From: Fimbriiglobus ruber
Lineage (GTDB): Bacteria > Planctomycetota > Planctomycetia > Gemmatales > Gemmataceae
Length of the DNA: 64,000 bases
Direction of reading: 5' to 3'
NCBI RefSeq assembly: GCF_002197845.1
Contig: NZ_NIDE01000005.1
Span: 124,001 to 188,000 of the forward strand
Made by a program: the position numbers and the translations under genes. This document shows, one piece after another, positions 45,682 through 55,953 of this stretch. Within the stretch, counting starts at the first letter, position 1. Each line of letters starts with the position of its first letter. The notes under the pieces were generated by a model. It was not told where the DNA came from. It saw only the letters and a program-made list of their open reading frames with translations, and made no database searches.

Positions 45682-46128
45682 TCAGTGGGCGTGCGAGTGG
45701 ACTTTCTTGAAGTGTTCGGCCACCTTTTCCATCGCCACGTGCCACCCGCAGTCGTCGCACGCGGGGACGTGGGGGTAGCACCGCGCGCAGTAAAGCGGGC
45801 CGCCGTGCAGGAACTGCTCGAACCGCTTCTTGTCTTCGGGGGCCGCGTTGTCGGCCGACAGAGGAACTTCGACCGCCGTCTTGCACTTGTCGCAGGGCCG
45901 CTGGTTCTGGGCGGCGATGACCGGCTTGTAGTGGTCGTGGATGCCCCGCGGGACGACGCCGGTGCCGGTGCAGAGCGGGCACGTCATGCCGAACTGCGCG
46001 AGGATCGCCTTGCGGATGAAATCGCTCTTGTTCGGGAGGTCGTTCAGGAATTCGGCGAGCTCGGCCTCGACTTTGAACGCGACGATTTTCGACTTGGTAC
46101 TCTTCGCCTTGGTAGTCTTATTGGCCAT
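45682..46128 (-). CDS. Small protein with multiple Cys pairs (zinc-binding) and RHH-like N-terminus
   Basis: 148 aa from ATG 46128 (MANKTTKAKSTKSK). Residues 1-60 are basic, then KIVAFKVEAELAEFLNDLPNKSDFIRKAILAQF, which resembles a ribbon-helix-helix DNA-binding domain. Four Cys pairs follow: CPLC, CDKC, CARC and CDDC, the first in a DnaJ-like CPLCTGTGVVP context, and the end is HFKKVHSHAH. The layout suggests a zinc-stabilised DNA-binding regulator. Single gene; target unknown. The longer upstream ORF is rejected because it lacks a matching leader. Confidence 0.65.
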   Translation of the reverse strand: MANKTTKAKSTKSKIVAFKVEAELAEFLNDLPNKSDFIRKAILAQFGMTCPLCTGTGVVPRGIHDHYKPVIAAQNQRPCDKCKTAVEVPLSADNAAPEDKKRFEQFLHGGPLYCARCYPHVPACDDCGWHVAMEKVAEHFKKVHSHAH

Positions 46129-46292
46129 GGCCCGTCCCAGAAAAGAGCGATTGACGCTCCATGTTATGCCCCCGGTGCCGCCGCGGGCAAGTCTATTCGG
46201 GAACCGCGGGCCGGAAAACGACCCGTCCCGCGCGGTTCGGCCGCGCGGGACGGGAGTCGGACTCGTGCCGGGCACGGTGTCCGGGTCGTTAA

Positions 46293-46619
46293 CTAGTTCT
46301 TCTTCTTGCCGCCGCCGAAGAACTTGACTTCGGTCGCGGTCTTGTCACCGGTGACGTCCAGCTTGGCCTTGCCCGAGGCCTTGCCGCCACTTTCCATCTT
46401 TTCGAGCCGCTCGATCCCCTTGTCGTTCGGGACGTCCTTGTCGCCGTCCTTGCCAACCGTCTTGAACGCGGTCTTGTCGTCGACCTTGAACGTCTTGTCA
46501 CTGCCGTCGACCGTCACGGTCAGAACTTTGTCCTTGTAGCTCTTGAAGATCCCTTCGGCGGCGAGGGTCAGGCCGACGGTGGCGAACAGGGCGACGGCCG
46601 CGAGCGCGAACTTACGCAT
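46293..46619 (-). CDS. Small secreted lysine-rich protein
   Basis: 108 aa with a signal peptide (MRKFALAAVALFATVGLTLAAEG). The mature part is a short beta-rich domain (KSYKDKVLTVTVDGSDKTFKVDDKTAF) ending in GGGKKKN. Such one-domain proteins of unknown function are common in planctomycete genomes. It is divergent from the large SBP-like gene at 46927, with a 307-bp gap. Confidence 0.65.
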   Translation of the reverse strand: MRKFALAAVALFATVGLTLAAEGIFKSYKDKVLTVTVDGSDKTFKVDDKTAFKTVGKDGDKDVPNDKGIERLEKMESGGKASGKAKLDVTGDKTATEVKFFGGGKKKN

Positions 46620-46926
46620 GGTGAACTCCGCGTCTAAAAATTATCCGTTGCCGCCGCGACACACTGCCGCGGCGAACGAACTCGGATTGGGGCCACAGGG
46701 AGAGTGAAGCACCGGTTTCCCAGCACGTGACTCGGGAACGCTGAACATCCGGCGAATGTCAAAGTCGGGCGTGTCACAGGCGGGGTCATTTCATGCATTC
46801 GGTCAGTAACTAGCAAGGGAAAACTTCGTGAGAATTTTGTGTGTTTTTGTCACCGGGCCCGCCTCCCGCACTTTACTATGAACCCTTGTTACCCGCGCAC
46901 GTTCCGCCCGGCCCGGAAATTTTCTC
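46620..46926. other. Divergent intergenic region
   Basis: 307 bp between the starts of the small secreted protein and the SBP-like protein. It should hold both promoters. I see no inverted repeat or convincing -35/-10 pair. Confidence 0.4.
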
Positions 46927-49803
46927 ATGATCCCATTTTTTTCCGGTCGATTCCGCCGGGCCTGGTTCCCCGCGACCGTCTTCGCCGCCCTCGTGTGCGG
47001 GTTGCTGTGCGCGACCGTACCCGTCGGCGCGCAAGAAGAAGAGGAAGAGAAGCGGCCGCCCGGAACGGTCAAGAAAGTGCCCGTCCCGGGGGAGGAAGAA
47101 GAACCGAAGAAGCCGCTCAAGAAAGTCCCAGTCGACGACGACCCGGTGCCGCCGCCGAAAAATCCCGGTTCTCCCCCGACCGACCCGGGGCCGACCCCCA
47201 ACCCCGCCTCCCCGAACCCCACCCCGGGGGGCGAGGAACCCGCGGACGCCCCGAAGACAAACGTGTTCGTGGCCCGACTGGACGATGTGATCCGCGCCGC
47301 CGGGGCTGCCGCCAACCCGGCGGTCAAGGAATTCCTGGCCGCGCACGCCGTCGCGTTCGACCGGCTCCGGCGGACGACCGGGAAGGTCATGCGCGTGACC
47401 CCGCTCCCGTTCCTCTGGGGCAAGGACAAGTTCCCGGCCGACTTCGGCGTCGCCCCGCTGACGGACGACGGCGCCGCGGGGGAAGTGACCAGCATGGCCC
47501 GGAAGCAGGTCCGCGACGTCGAGCCGTTCGAGCGGCTCGCGATCGACGCCACCACCACGTTCCTCAAGCCCGAGACCGACGCCGCGAAAGTCGACACCGC
47601 GCCGAAGCCGGCGGTGAAACTGGCCGCGGCCGAGCGGTTGCTCACGGCCGTGATGTTCTTCCACGAGTCCGCCCGCGAACAGAACCGCCGGCGGGGCAAG
47701 AGCTGGGACGCGGTCAAGGCGGAAGTGTACGACCAGCTCACGGCCGTCCGCGTCGCCCGGGCCACGCAGTTCGGCCGGGATAAGGACTGGGCGAAGCTCA
47801 AGGAAACGAGCGCCCGGCTGATCGAGTTGTACAAGAACAACCCCAAGGTGCTGGAGCGCGTGTACGCCGCCCGGTTGCTGGAAGCCGTGGCCCTGGTCGC
47901 GCCCGAAAACGACAAGGTCACGGACCTGGAGCGGGGCCGCGAACTGCTACACGACTACGAATCGCGATTCCCGGGCACGGGGAACGAGACGGTGAAGCAG
48001 GTCCACGCCGCGCTCGCGGCCCGGTCCGCCCGGTTCCTCGAACGGGCCAAGCAGATCTTCGGACAGAACCCGGCCGAGGCCCGGAACCTGCTCAAGGCGG
48101 TCGAGGCCATCAACCCGGACGACCCCGCTTTGAGGGGGATGCAGCAGGAGCTGAAAGCCGGGTACTCGGTCCTCGTGGTCGCTTCCCGCCGGTCGCCCGA
48201 ATTCATGTCGCCTTCGCGGGCCCGGTACGAAAGCGAACAGTGGGCTGCCAACCTCATGTTCGAGGGGCTACTGGAAGCCGTCCCGGAAGCCCTGCCGGAC
48301 CACCAGGTCGGCGTCCGGTTCGTCCCGGCCCTGGCCGCGTCCCGCCCCCCCGTCGGCCCCGGCATCCGGGACGTCGCCCTCGTCCGGTCGGCTGAATGGG
48401 GCGGGCCGGACCGCGGGCTGTTCGACTCGGCCGACGTGGCCGGCACCCTGCGGCTCATGCGGCAGCAGCCGGCGTCGTGGGCCGCCGAGTTGGCCGCGTG
48501 GTACGACGACCCGGGGTTCGACCCCAGCGACCCCGGCCGCGTCCGTATCCGTTTCCGCGCCGGATACCCGGACCCGCGGGGCCTACTCACGCTGAAAATG
48601 CACCCGGCCAAGTGGCTGTTGGAAAAGAACAAGGCGCTCGACGACGAGGCGTTCGCCCGCAAGCCGTTCGGGACCGGCCCGTTCCGCCTGGCGCCCGACT
48701 ACGTCCCGCCGAAACCCGGCGAGCCGGGACACGACGTCGTCTTCCTCTCGAACCCGTCCTACGCCCGCCGGCCGAACCGGTCGAGCCCGCCGTCGATCAA
48801 GGAGATCCGGCTCGTCGACGCCACCCAGTTGCCGGACCTCGTGACCGAGTTCCGCGCCGAGCGGCTGCACATTTTGACCGACGTGCCGACCGCCGACCTG
48901 CCGAAGTACGCCGCGAGCGGCGGGCTCGACGGCCGCGTCCGCGTGGTGACGCCGGCCGTCGACCGCCGGCTGCACATCCTGGCGATCAACCACCGGCGGC
49001 CGGAGCTGCAGAGCCCGGACATTCGCCGGGCGCTGCTCCACGCGATCGACCGCGAGCGTGTCCTCAACGAGGTGTTCCGGGCCGGGCGGCCCGAGTTCCA
49101 CAAGGCGCTGACCGGCCCGTTCCCCGCGGCGAGCTGGGCAACCCCGCGATCCCAGGTCGGACCGACGGCTCTCTACAACCGAGACCTGGCGCAAGCGAAG
49201 TACGCTCGATTCCTGGCGGGTCCTCAGCAGATCTCCGAGCTGGAATTGCTCGTTTCGGCCGACGACCCGCGAGCCCGCGCCGCGTGCAAGATGATCGCGG
49301 ACATGGTCGAGTCGGCCACCGCGACCGAGGACCGGAAGCTCAAGATCCGGGTGGAACCGGTCGCGCCCCGCGAGTTACTCAAGCGCGTCGAGAATACCAG
49401 CCAGTTCCACCTGGCGTACCTGCCGTTCGACTACCGCGACGACTGGTACCCGATCGGGCTCGGGAGCTTCCTCGACCCGTCCGCGGCCGTGATCGACGGG
49501 CGCAACTATCTCGGGTACCTGGCCAAGGACGCGTCGCCGACCCCCGACGACGACCTGCTCGGCCGGCTCCTGACCGAGGCCCGACTGCACCGCGACCCGA
49601 CCCGGCTCGACCAGCTCGCCCACGAGATCCACCGCCGGTTCAACGACGTGGCCCCGTTCATCCCGCTCTGGCAGGTCGACCGGCACATGGTGATTTCGAC
49701 CGCCGTGAAACTGTCGCCGACCGGCCCGACCGACGACGAGACCTTCCGCCTCCTCGACCCGGCCACACTGTTCAACGACGTCGGCCGGTGGCGGGTGGAT
49801 TGA
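46927..49803 (+). CDS. Large secreted protein with SBP_bac_5-like C-terminal domain
   Basis: 958 aa with an N-terminal signal sequence (about 1-36, AWFPATVFAALVCGLLCATVPVGAQ). Then an acidic, Pro-rich linker (EEEEEKRPPGTVKKVPVPG...), a helical region of about 300 residues (TPR-like, LLKAVEAINPDDPALRGM), and a C-terminal domain (about 480-958) typical of dipeptide/oligopeptide-binding proteins: PDIRRALLHAIDRERVLNEVFRAG and AVDNRGYL-like strands. Oligopeptide-binding proteins normally work with an ABC permease, but none is adjacent. It could be a ligand-binding lipoprotein-like sensor of the cell surface; transport is not shown. Confidence 0.75.
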   Translation: MIPFFSGRFRRAWFPATVFAALVCGLLCATVPVGAQEEEEEKRPPGTVKKVPVPGEEEEPKKPLKKVPVDDDPVPPPKNPGSPPTDPGPTPNPASPNPTPGGEEPADAPKTNVFVARLDDVIRAAGAAANPAVKEFLAAHAVAFDRLRRTTGKVMRVTPLPFLWGKDKFPADFGVAPLTDDGAAGEVTSMARKQVRDVEPFERLAIDATTTFLKPETDAAKVDTAPKPAVKLAAAERLLTAVMFFHESAREQNRRRGKSWDAVKAEVYDQLTAVRVARATQFGRDKDWAKLKETSARLIELYKNNPKVLERVYAARLLEAVALVAPENDKVTDLERGRELLHDYESRFPGTGNETVKQVHAALAARSARFLERAKQIFGQNPAEARNLLKAVEAINPDDPALRGMQQELKAGYSVLVVASRRSPEFMSPSRARYESEQWAANLMFEGLLEAVPEALPDHQVGVRFVPALAASRPPVGPGIRDVALVRSAEWGGPDRGLFDSADVAGTLRLMRQQPASWAAELAAWYDDPGFDPSDPGRVRIRFRAGYPDPRGLLTLKMHPAKWLLEKNKALDDEAFARKPFGTGPFRLAPDYVPPKPGEPGHDVVFLSNPSYARRPNRSSPPSIKEIRLVDATQLPDLVTEFRAERLHILTDVPTADLPKYAASGGLDGRVRVVTPAVDRRLHILAINHRRPELQSPDIRRALLHAIDRERVLNEVFRAGRPEFHKALTGPFPAASWATPRSQVGPTALYNRDLAQAKYARFLAGPQQISELELLVSADDPRARAACKMIADMVESATATEDRKLKIRVEPVAPRELLKRVENTSQFHLAYLPFDYRDDWYPIGLGSFLDPSAAVIDGRNYLGYLAKDASPTPDDDLLGRLLTEARLHRDPTRLDQLAHEIHRRFNDVAPFIPLWQVDRHMVISTAVKLSPTGPTDDETFRLLDPATLFNDVGRWRVD

Positions 49804-50142
49804 ATTGATATTGATATGGGGGCGCGGTCCGAAGCCGTGGCGGGGGACCGTCGGGGCTTCGGGCACGCTTCCCTTTCACGTCCGTCGTCTAACGAAGACG
49901 CGCTGTGATTTTCGTCTCGATTCTGTCCGCATAAATCTATTCCGGCCTGCCATTTCGCTCCCCGTCGCCCCGGAAATCTCTGCCACTCTGACACCGCTCG
50001 CGGTGGGGCGTGCGCGGGGTCGTGTGGCAACTGTCGTTACTTACATGACTTGCGCGCCGAGCCGCTTGCGCGGCACGTGGGTTGCTACGGTGCGGGCACG
50101 CAATAGTGTCTAGTCGCCAACCGGACCCCAGGAGAACTGCGG
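49804..50142. other. Upstream region of groEL1
   Basis: 339 bp without a supported gene. I looked for a CIRCE element (TTAGCACTC-N9-GAGTGCTAA) and found none, so HrcA control is not evident. A possible weak -35/-10 (TTGCGC then TACGGT about 15 bp later) precedes the groEL1 start. Confidence 0.35.
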
Positions 50143-51849
50143 ATGGCAGCCAAGCAACTCGCCTTCGCCGACGACGCCCGCGCCAAGCTTTTGGCGGGTG
50201 CTACCAAGCTCGCCCGCGCCGTGCGGTCCACGCTCGGGCCCCGCGGCCGGAACGCCGTCCTCGATAAAGGCTGGGGCGCCCCGAACGTGACCAAGGACGG
50301 CGTGACCGTCGCCGAGGATATCGAACTCCAAGACCCGTTCGAGAACATGGGCGCGCAGCTCATCAAGGAAGCCGCATCCAAGACCAGCGACGTGGCCGGC
50401 GACGGCACCACCACCGCGACCGTCCTCGCCGAGTTCATCTTCCGCGAAGGCTTGAAGGCCGTGGCCGCCGGCGGCGACCCGATGGGCATCAGCCGCGGTA
50501 TCCAGATCGGCGTCGATAAGGTCGTGGAAGAGCTGCACAAGCTCGCCGACAAGATCGACCCGAAGGACATCAAGGCCATCACCGAAGTCGCCACCATCTC
50601 CGCGAACAACGACAAGGAGATCGGCGGCAAACTGGCCGAGGCGATGAAGAAGGTCGGCGCCACCAACGGGGTCATTACCGTCGAGGAAGGCAAGACTTCC
50701 GAGACCGAAGTCGTCGTCGTTCAGGGGATGCAGTTCGACCGCGGCTACCTCTCCCCGCACTTCGTCAACAACCCGGAATCGGTGACCTGCGAGTTCGACA
50801 ACCCGCTGATCCTGATTTTTGAAGACAAGATCTCGAACGTCAAAGACCTGATCCCGCTGCTCGAAAAGGTCAGCCAGAAGAAGGTCCCGCTGCTCATCAT
50901 CGCCGAAGACCTCGAAGGCGAAGCCCTCGCGACGCTCGTGCTGAACAAGCTCAAGGGCGTCCTCCAGGTCTGTGCGGTCAAGGCCCCGGGGTACGGCGAC
51001 CGCCGCAAGGCGATGCTCGAAGACCTCGCCATCCTGACCGGCGGCAAGGCCATCTTCAAGGACCTCGGCGTCAAGCTCGAAAACATCCAGGACAGCGACC
51101 TCGGCCGCGCCAAGCGGGTCAAGATCGACTCGGAAAATACCACCGTCACCGAAGGCAAGGGCGACAAGAAGGCCGTCGAAGGCCGGTGCGAATTGATCCG
51201 CAAGGAAATCGCCAAGACGGACAGCGAGTACGACCGCGAGAAGCTGCAAGAGCGGCTCGCCAAGCTGGCCGGCGGGGTCGCCCAGATCAAGGTCGGCGGC
51301 GCGACCGAGACGGAAATGAAGGAGCGGAAGGCGCTGTATGAAGACGCCCACGCGGCCACCAAGGCGGCCCTCGAAGAAGGGATCGTCCCGGGCGGCGGGG
51401 TCGCCCTGCTCCAGGCCCGCAAGGTCCTCGACAAGCAAAAGCTGACCGGCGACGAAGAAACCGGCCTGCGGGTTCTGTCCCGGGCCCTCGAAATGCCGTG
51501 TCGGATGATCGCCGAGAACGCCGGCAAGGACGGCACGGTGATCGTCGCGAACATCAGCAAGCAGAAGGACAAGAACTACGGGTACAACGCCGACGCCGAC
51601 GAGTACCAAGACCTCCGCAAGGCCGGGGTCGTCGACCCGGTGAAGGTCACGCGGTCCGCCCTCCAGAACGGGGCGAGCGTTGCCTGCCTGTTGCTCACCA
51701 GCGAGTCCGTCATTGCCGACATCCCCGAGCCGAAGGGCGCCGGGGGCGACCATCACGACCACGACCACGGCGGTGGCATGGGCGGAATGGGTGGCATGGG
51801 CGGCATGGGCGGAATGGGTGGCATGGGCGGCATGGGCGGGATGATGTAA
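50143..51849 (+). CDS. groEL: Chaperonin GroEL, copy 1 (His-rich/GGM tail)
   Basis: 568 aa; folds proteins as a 14-mer with GroES. The ATP-binding stretch [12 protein letters not shown] contains the metal-binding Asp near residue 89. The apical and equatorial core are conserved, including [22 protein letters not shown] and [11 protein letters not shown]. The C-terminus differs from E. coli: [12 protein letters not shown] then a run of GGM repeats to the end. The His-rich tail could bind metal. It precedes groES, with a strong hairpin between them. groES and a second groEL follow. Confidence 0.95.
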   Translation: MAAKQLAFADDARAKLLAGATKLARAVRSTLGPRGRNAVLDKGWGAPNVTKDGVTVAEDIELQDPFENMGAQLIKEAASKTSDVAGDGTTTATVLAEFIFREGLKAVAAGGDPMGISRGIQIGVDKVVEELHKLADKIDPKDIKAITEVATISANNDKEIGGKLAEAMKKVGATNGVITVEEGKTSETEVVVVQGMQFDRGYLSPHFVNNPESVTCEFDNPLILIFEDKISNVKDLIPLLEKVSQKKVPLLIIAEDLEGEALATLVLNKLKGVLQVCAVKAPGYGDRRKAMLEDLAILTGGKAIFKDLGVKLENIQDSDLGRAKRVKIDSENTTVTEGKGDKKAVEGRCELIRKEIAKTDSEYDREKLQERLAKLAGGVAQIKVGGATETEMKERKALYEDAHAATKAALEEGIVPGGGVALLQARKVLDKQKLTGDEETGLRVLSRALEMPCRMIAENAGKDGTVIVANISKQKDKNYGYNADADEYQDLRKAGVVDPVKVTRSALQNGASVACLLLTSESVIADIPEPKGAGGDHHDHDHGGGMGGMGGMGGMGGMGGMGGMGGMM

Positions 51850-51861
51850 AGCAGTCCGCTC

Positions 51862-51891
51862 GCCCGCCCGCACCCGCGGGCGGGCCTCTCT
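51862..51891 (+). terminator. Hairpin between groEL1 and groES
   Basis: GCCCGCCCGC and GCGGGCGGGC form a perfect 10-bp stem with an ACCC loop, followed by a C/T-rich tail. It could attenuate transcription into groES. Confidence 0.6.
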
Positions 51892-51932
51892 CTACAATAC
51901 ATTCATCATCACAAACGATTGAGGAGCCACAC

Positions 51933-52262
51933 GTGGCCAAGACGAAAGAAGCCCCCGCCGCTGCCGCGACCCTGACCCTCCGCCCGCTGGACGACCGGGT
52001 CGTGATCGAGCAGATCGAGGCCGAAGAGAAGACCGCGGGCGGGATCCTCCTGCCGGACAACGCCAAGCAAAAGCCCCAGCAAGGCAAGGTCGTCGCCGTC
52101 GGCCCGGGCAAGCTGACCGACGCCGGCACCCGCACCGCGCTGGCCGTGAAGATCGGCGACACCGTCCTGTTCGGCAAGTACAGCGGGTCCGACGTCGAAG
52201 TGAACGGCAAGGAATTCAAGATCCTCCGCGAGGCCGAAATCCTCGCGAAGCTGGCGAAGTAA
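51933..52262 (+). CDS. groES: Co-chaperonin GroES
   Basis: 109 aa from GTG 51933, supported by GAGGAG at 51921-51926. Mobile loop region [27 protein letters not shown] is in place (about 25-50). The residue pattern [27 protein letters not shown] is diagnostic. The N-terminal ten residues before LTLRPLDD are an Ala-rich extension. It sits between two groEL genes, so it can cap either chaperonin. Confidence 0.95.
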   Translation: MAKTKEAPAAAATLTLRPLDDRVVIEQIEAEEKTAGGILLPDNAKQKPQQGKVVAVGPGKLTDAGTRTALAVKIGDTVLFGKYSGSDVEVNGKEFKILREAEILAKLAK

Positions 52263-52370
52263 ACCGTTAACTGGTCGAAGTGGGCGTGAAAGAATCGATC
52301 GATGCGGGACCGCGTCTCGTCCTTCCACGCCCCACTTTTTCACTTTGAAAACATTCCGGGGTAATCACTC

Positions 52371-54008
52371 ATGGCCAAGCAACTGCTCTACACCGACGAC
52401 GCGCGGAAGAAGCTCCTGGCCGGCGCCGAAAAGCTCGCCAAGGCGGTCGGCTCGACGCTCGGGCCGACCGGGCGGAACGTCATCATCCAGAAGTCCTTCG
52501 GCGGCCCGACCGTCACGAAGGACGGCGTGACCGTGTCCAAGGAGATCGAACTCCAGGACGCCTTCGAGAACATGGGCGCCAAGCTCGTCAACGCGGTCGC
52601 CCAGAAGACCTCGGACACGGCCGGCGACGGGACCACCACCGCGACCGTCCTGGCCCTCGCCATCTACCAGGAAGGCCTGCGGAACATCACCGCCGGGGCC
52701 AACCCGATGGCGGTCAAGAGGGGGATCGACAAGGCCGTCGCCGCCGCCGTCGAACACGTCGAAAGCGAACTGACCCGCAAGCTGTCCAAGAAGGAAGAAA
52801 TGGCCTCGGTCGCCGCCATTTCCGCGAACAACGACAAGAAGATCGGCGAGATGATGGCCGACGCCTTCGAGAAGGTCGGCAAGGACGGGGTCATCACCGT
52901 CGAGGAAGGCAAGACCTCGGACACCTCGCTCGAATTCGTCGAGGGGATGCAGTTCGAGAAGGGGTACATCTCCCCGTACTTCGCCGCCAGCAGCCCGGAC
53001 CTGAAGTGGGAAGCCGACAACCCCCAGATCCTGATCTGTGAAAAGAAGCTGGCCAACGTCCGCGAAATCCTGCCGCTGCTGGAGAAGGCCGCCCAGACCC
53101 ACCGGCCGCTGCTCATCATCGCCGAGGACGTCGAGAGCGAAGCCCTCGCGATGCTCGTCGTGAACAAACTCCGCGGCCTCATCGACGTGTGTGCGGTCAA
53201 GGCCCCCGGGTTCGGCGACCGCCGCAAGGCGATGCTCGGCGACATCGCGACCCTGACCGGCGGAACGTTCGTCAGCGAAGACCTCGGCATCAAGCTCGAA
53301 AACATCGACGCCACCCACCTCGGGTCGGCCGACCACGTCAGCGTCGAGCGGGAAAACACGACGATCATCTGCGAAAAACAGGACAAGGCCCGCAAGCAGG
53401 CGATCGAGGCCCGCGTCGCCCAGATCCGCACCCAGATGGACCAGACCGAGTCGACCTACGACAAGGAAAAGTTCACCGAGCGGCTGGCCAAGTTGGTCGG
53501 CGGGGTGGCCATTGTCCGCGTCGGGGCGGCGACGGAAGCCGAGATGAAGCAGACCAAGGGGCGGATCGAAGACGCCCTGCACGCCACCCGGGCGGCCGTC
53601 GCCGAGGGGATCGTGCCGGGCGGCGGGACGGCCCTCCTGCGGTGCGTGCCGGTGGTCGAAAAGCTGGCCGATAAGCTGAAGGGCGACGAGCGGATCGGGG
53701 CCGAGATCGTCGCCCGCGCGCTGCTCAAGCCGATCCGCATCATCGCCGAGAACTGCGGGACGGACGGGGCCGTGATCGCGGACGAAGTCGCGACCCGTGG
53801 TGAAAAGAACGCGAACATCGGGTACGATGCTAATACCGGCGAGTACGTGGACATGTTCAAGGCCGGGATCATCGACCCGACGGTCGTGACCCGGTCCGCT
53901 CTCCAGAACGCCGCCAGCATCGCCGGCCTGATGCTCACGACCGAAGTGATGGTCACCAAAATCGACGACGACGATAAGAAGTCGAAGGTGGCGGGAGCCA
54001 TCGCGTAA
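52371..54008 (+). CDS. groEL: Chaperonin GroEL, copy 2 (no GGM tail)
   Basis: 545 aa. Conserved ATPase motif [13 protein letters not shown] and the equatorial [11 protein letters not shown] are intact. The C-terminus ends [14 protein letters not shown], with no GGM repeats. GGM tails line the inside of the ring and assist folding, so copies 1 and 2 probably differ in cavity properties and substrates. The cluster with groES between two groELs suggests copy 2 is a paralogue specialised in planctomycetes. Preceded by an imperfect hairpin (52281-52340). Confidence 0.95.
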   Translation: MAKQLLYTDDARKKLLAGAEKLAKAVGSTLGPTGRNVIIQKSFGGPTVTKDGVTVSKEIELQDAFENMGAKLVNAVAQKTSDTAGDGTTTATVLALAIYQEGLRNITAGANPMAVKRGIDKAVAAAVEHVESELTRKLSKKEEMASVAAISANNDKKIGEMMADAFEKVGKDGVITVEEGKTSDTSLEFVEGMQFEKGYISPYFAASSPDLKWEADNPQILICEKKLANVREILPLLEKAAQTHRPLLIIAEDVESEALAMLVVNKLRGLIDVCAVKAPGFGDRRKAMLGDIATLTGGTFVSEDLGIKLENIDATHLGSADHVSVERENTTIICEKQDKARKQAIEARVAQIRTQMDQTESTYDKEKFTERLAKLVGGVAIVRVGAATEAEMKQTKGRIEDALHATRAAVAEGIVPGGGTALLRCVPVVEKLADKLKGDERIGAEIVARALLKPIRIIAENCGTDGAVIADEVATRGEKNANIGYDANTGEYVDMFKAGIIDPTVVTRSALQNAASIAGLMLTTEVMVTKIDDDDKKSKVAGAIA

Positions 54009-54019
54009 CGACTGTTACC

Positions 54020-54127
54020 GTGAAAAGTTAGAATGAAAAGTTAGACCCGCGAGCAGGTGACGGTCCGATGGCGTGACGCGTTACCTGCTCGTGTTGTTTC
54101 CATACGCTTAACTTTTTAACTTTTCAC
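54020..54127. repeat. Nested inverted repeat between groEL2 and dnaJ
   Basis: GTGAAAAGTTA (54020-54030), repeated after five bases as GAAAAGTTA, is matched by TTAACTTTTTAACTTTTCAC ending at 54127. The centre has GCGAGCAGGT with its complement ACCTGCTCG. The layout (A/T-rich direct repeats outside, GC-rich stem inside) is the same as at 27246-27398. It ends 11 bases before the dnaJ start, so its structure could affect dnaJ translation or terminate groEL2 transcripts. Confidence 0.7.
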
Positions 54128-54138
54128 GCTCCAAACTT

Positions 54139-55293
54139 ATGGCCAAGCGCGATTACTACGAAATCCTCATCATCGCCCGCGAGGCGTCCGGGGAGGATAT
54201 TAAAAAGGCGTACCGCAAGCTCGCCATGCAATTCCACCCCGACCGTAACCACGGGGATGCGGAAGCGGCCGACAAATTCAAAGAAGCGACCGAAGCCTAC
54301 GAGATACTCAGCGACGCCGAAAAGCGGCAGCGCTACGATCGTTACGGCCACGCCGGCCTCGAAAACATGGGCGGAGGCGGCGCGCAGACCGTCGACCTCG
54401 GCGACCTGTTCGGCGACCTGCTCGGCAGCTTCTTCGGCGGAGCGGGGGGGCAACAAGGCGGTGGCGGTCGTCGGCGGTCCGGGCCGGCGCCGGGGCGTGA
54501 CGTACAAATTGTCCTCGACTTGGAACTCGCCGAAGTCGCGATCGGGGTCAAGAAGACGGTCACGATCCAACGGGAAGACCAGTGCGAGCCGTGCAGCGGG
54601 ACCGGGGCCAAGCCGGGTACCCGGCCGACGCCCTGCAAGCGGTGCGGCGGCCAGGGCGTGGTCATCCAACGGCAAGGGTTCTTTCAGGTTCAGCAACCCT
54701 GCCGCTCGTGTAGCGGCACCGGGCAGATCATCACCGACCCGTGTGGGACCTGTCGCGGGGCCGGCCGCGTCCTCGGCCGGCAGGCGGTGGAAGTCGACAT
54801 CCCGCCGGGGGTCGACACCGGCGACCGCATCCGGTTCCAGGGCATGGGCGACGCCGGGGCTCCCGGCGCCCCGCGCGGGGATCTGGAGTTCGCGGTCCGC
54901 GTCCGCGACCACAAATTCTTCCAGCGGGACGGCCAGAATCTGATTTGTCAGTGGCCGGTCACGTTCAGCCAGGCGGCACTCGGGGCCACGATCGAGATCA
55001 CCACGCTGACCGCCGAGAAGGTGAAGTACGACCTGCCCCGCGGCATCCAGACGCACGAGGTCGTCCGCCTCTCCGGGCACGGCCTGCCGAACCGCCGCGG
55101 CGGCGGCCGGAAGGGCGACTTGATTATTCAAGTTGTGGTCGACACGCCGCAGTCGTTGACGGCCGAACAGGAGCAGCTGTTCCGCCGGTTGGCCGAGATC
55201 GAAATCCAGATCCAGCAGACTGTTCCGCCCACGAAGAAGAGTATTTTCTCCAAGCTGAAGGACTGGCTCACCGCCGACGACGAGAAAAAGTAG
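54139..55293 (+). CDS. dnaJ: Chaperone DnaJ
   Basis: 384 aa; stimulates DnaK ATPase and delivers substrates. J domain residues about 1-70, with HPD in FHPDRNHG. Gly-rich segment about 75-115. The zinc-finger domain has four CxxCxGxG motifs: [24 protein letters not shown] and CGTCRGAG. C-terminal substrate-binding domain contains [13 protein letters not shown]. No dnaK in the window; grpE follows 110 bp later. ATG 54139. Confidence 0.95.
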   Translation: MAKRDYYEILIIAREASGEDIKKAYRKLAMQFHPDRNHGDAEAADKFKEATEAYEILSDAEKRQRYDRYGHAGLENMGGGGAQTVDLGDLFGDLLGSFFGGAGGQQGGGGRRRSGPAPGRDVQIVLDLELAEVAIGVKKTVTIQREDQCEPCSGTGAKPGTRPTPCKRCGGQGVVIQRQGFFQVQQPCRSCSGTGQIITDPCGTCRGAGRVLGRQAVEVDIPPGVDTGDRIRFQGMGDAGAPGAPRGDLEFAVRVRDHKFFQRDGQNLICQWPVTFSQAALGATIEITTLTAEKVKYDLPRGIQTHEVVRLSGHGLPNRRGGGRKGDLIIQVVVDTPQSLTAEQEQLFRRLAEIEIQIQQTVPPTKKSIFSKLKDWLTADDEKK

Positions 55294-55403
55294 AGTACCA
55301 GTGCCCGAAGGAACGACCGACTTCGGGCGCGGTGTTTGCTGCGCCCAATTTTGACTTTCCCCCGCGGCCCGACGCCGCGTGACCTCCGGAATAGTACCCG
55401 ACC

Positions 55404-55925
55404 ATGACCGACTCTCAGGATCTCCCCCCGACTGCCGACGGGCCTGCCGGTGCCGACGATCTCCGGGCCAGGGTCGGCGTGCTGGAGAAGCAAGTCACCG
55501 ACTACAAGCTGCTCATCGCGGACTTCGAAAACTCGCGCAAGCGGCTGGCCCAGGATGCCGAGCGGCAGCGGAAGTACGCCTACGAACCGCTGGTACGGGA
55601 CTTGTTGAACGCCCTCGACAACCTCAATTACGCGGCCCAGGCGGCCAAGCAAGCCGGTGACACCGGCCCGCTGGCACGGGGCGTGAGCGCGACGATCAAC
55701 CTCTTCCTCGAAGCGCTCAAGCGGCACGGCGTGTCGCGGATCGATGTCGCCCCTGGCAGCCCGTTCGACGCCCACTCGCACCAGGCGGTGATGCAGCAGC
55801 CGACCAACGACTTCGAGCCCGGAACTGTGGTGGCCGTCACGCAAAATGGGTTCGTTTTGCACGACCGCGTGATCCGGCCCGCGAGCGTGGTGGTGGCGAG
55901 CGAGCCGCCGGCGGGTGGGGAATAG
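55404..55925 (+). CDS. grpE: Nucleotide exchange factor GrpE
   Basis: 173 aa. N-terminal acidic/coiled region (ADDLRARVGVLEKQVTDYKLLIADFENSRKRLA, read in two parts) forms the long helix pair. The C-terminal beta-domain has GVSRIDVAPGSPFDAHSHQAV and VVAVTQNGFVLHDRVIRPASVVVA, the GrpE signature. It resets DnaK by ADP release. The pairing with dnaJ without dnaK suggests dnaK is elsewhere. ATG 55404. Confidence 0.93.
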   Translation: MTDSQDLPPTADGPAGADDLRARVGVLEKQVTDYKLLIADFENSRKRLAQDAERQRKYAYEPLVRDLLNALDNLNYAAQAAKQAGDTGPLARGVSATINLFLEALKRHGVSRIDVAPGSPFDAHSHQAVMQQPTNDFEPGTVVAVTQNGFVLHDRVIRPASVVVASEPPAGGE

Positions 55926-55953
55926 GACGGGGATTGGTCTCCCCAGCGTAGCG

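Noticed and set aside
49804-50142. Possible CIRCE/HrcA operator upstream of groEL1
   Set aside because: TTAGCACTC-N9-GAGTGCTAA or a close variant is not present.
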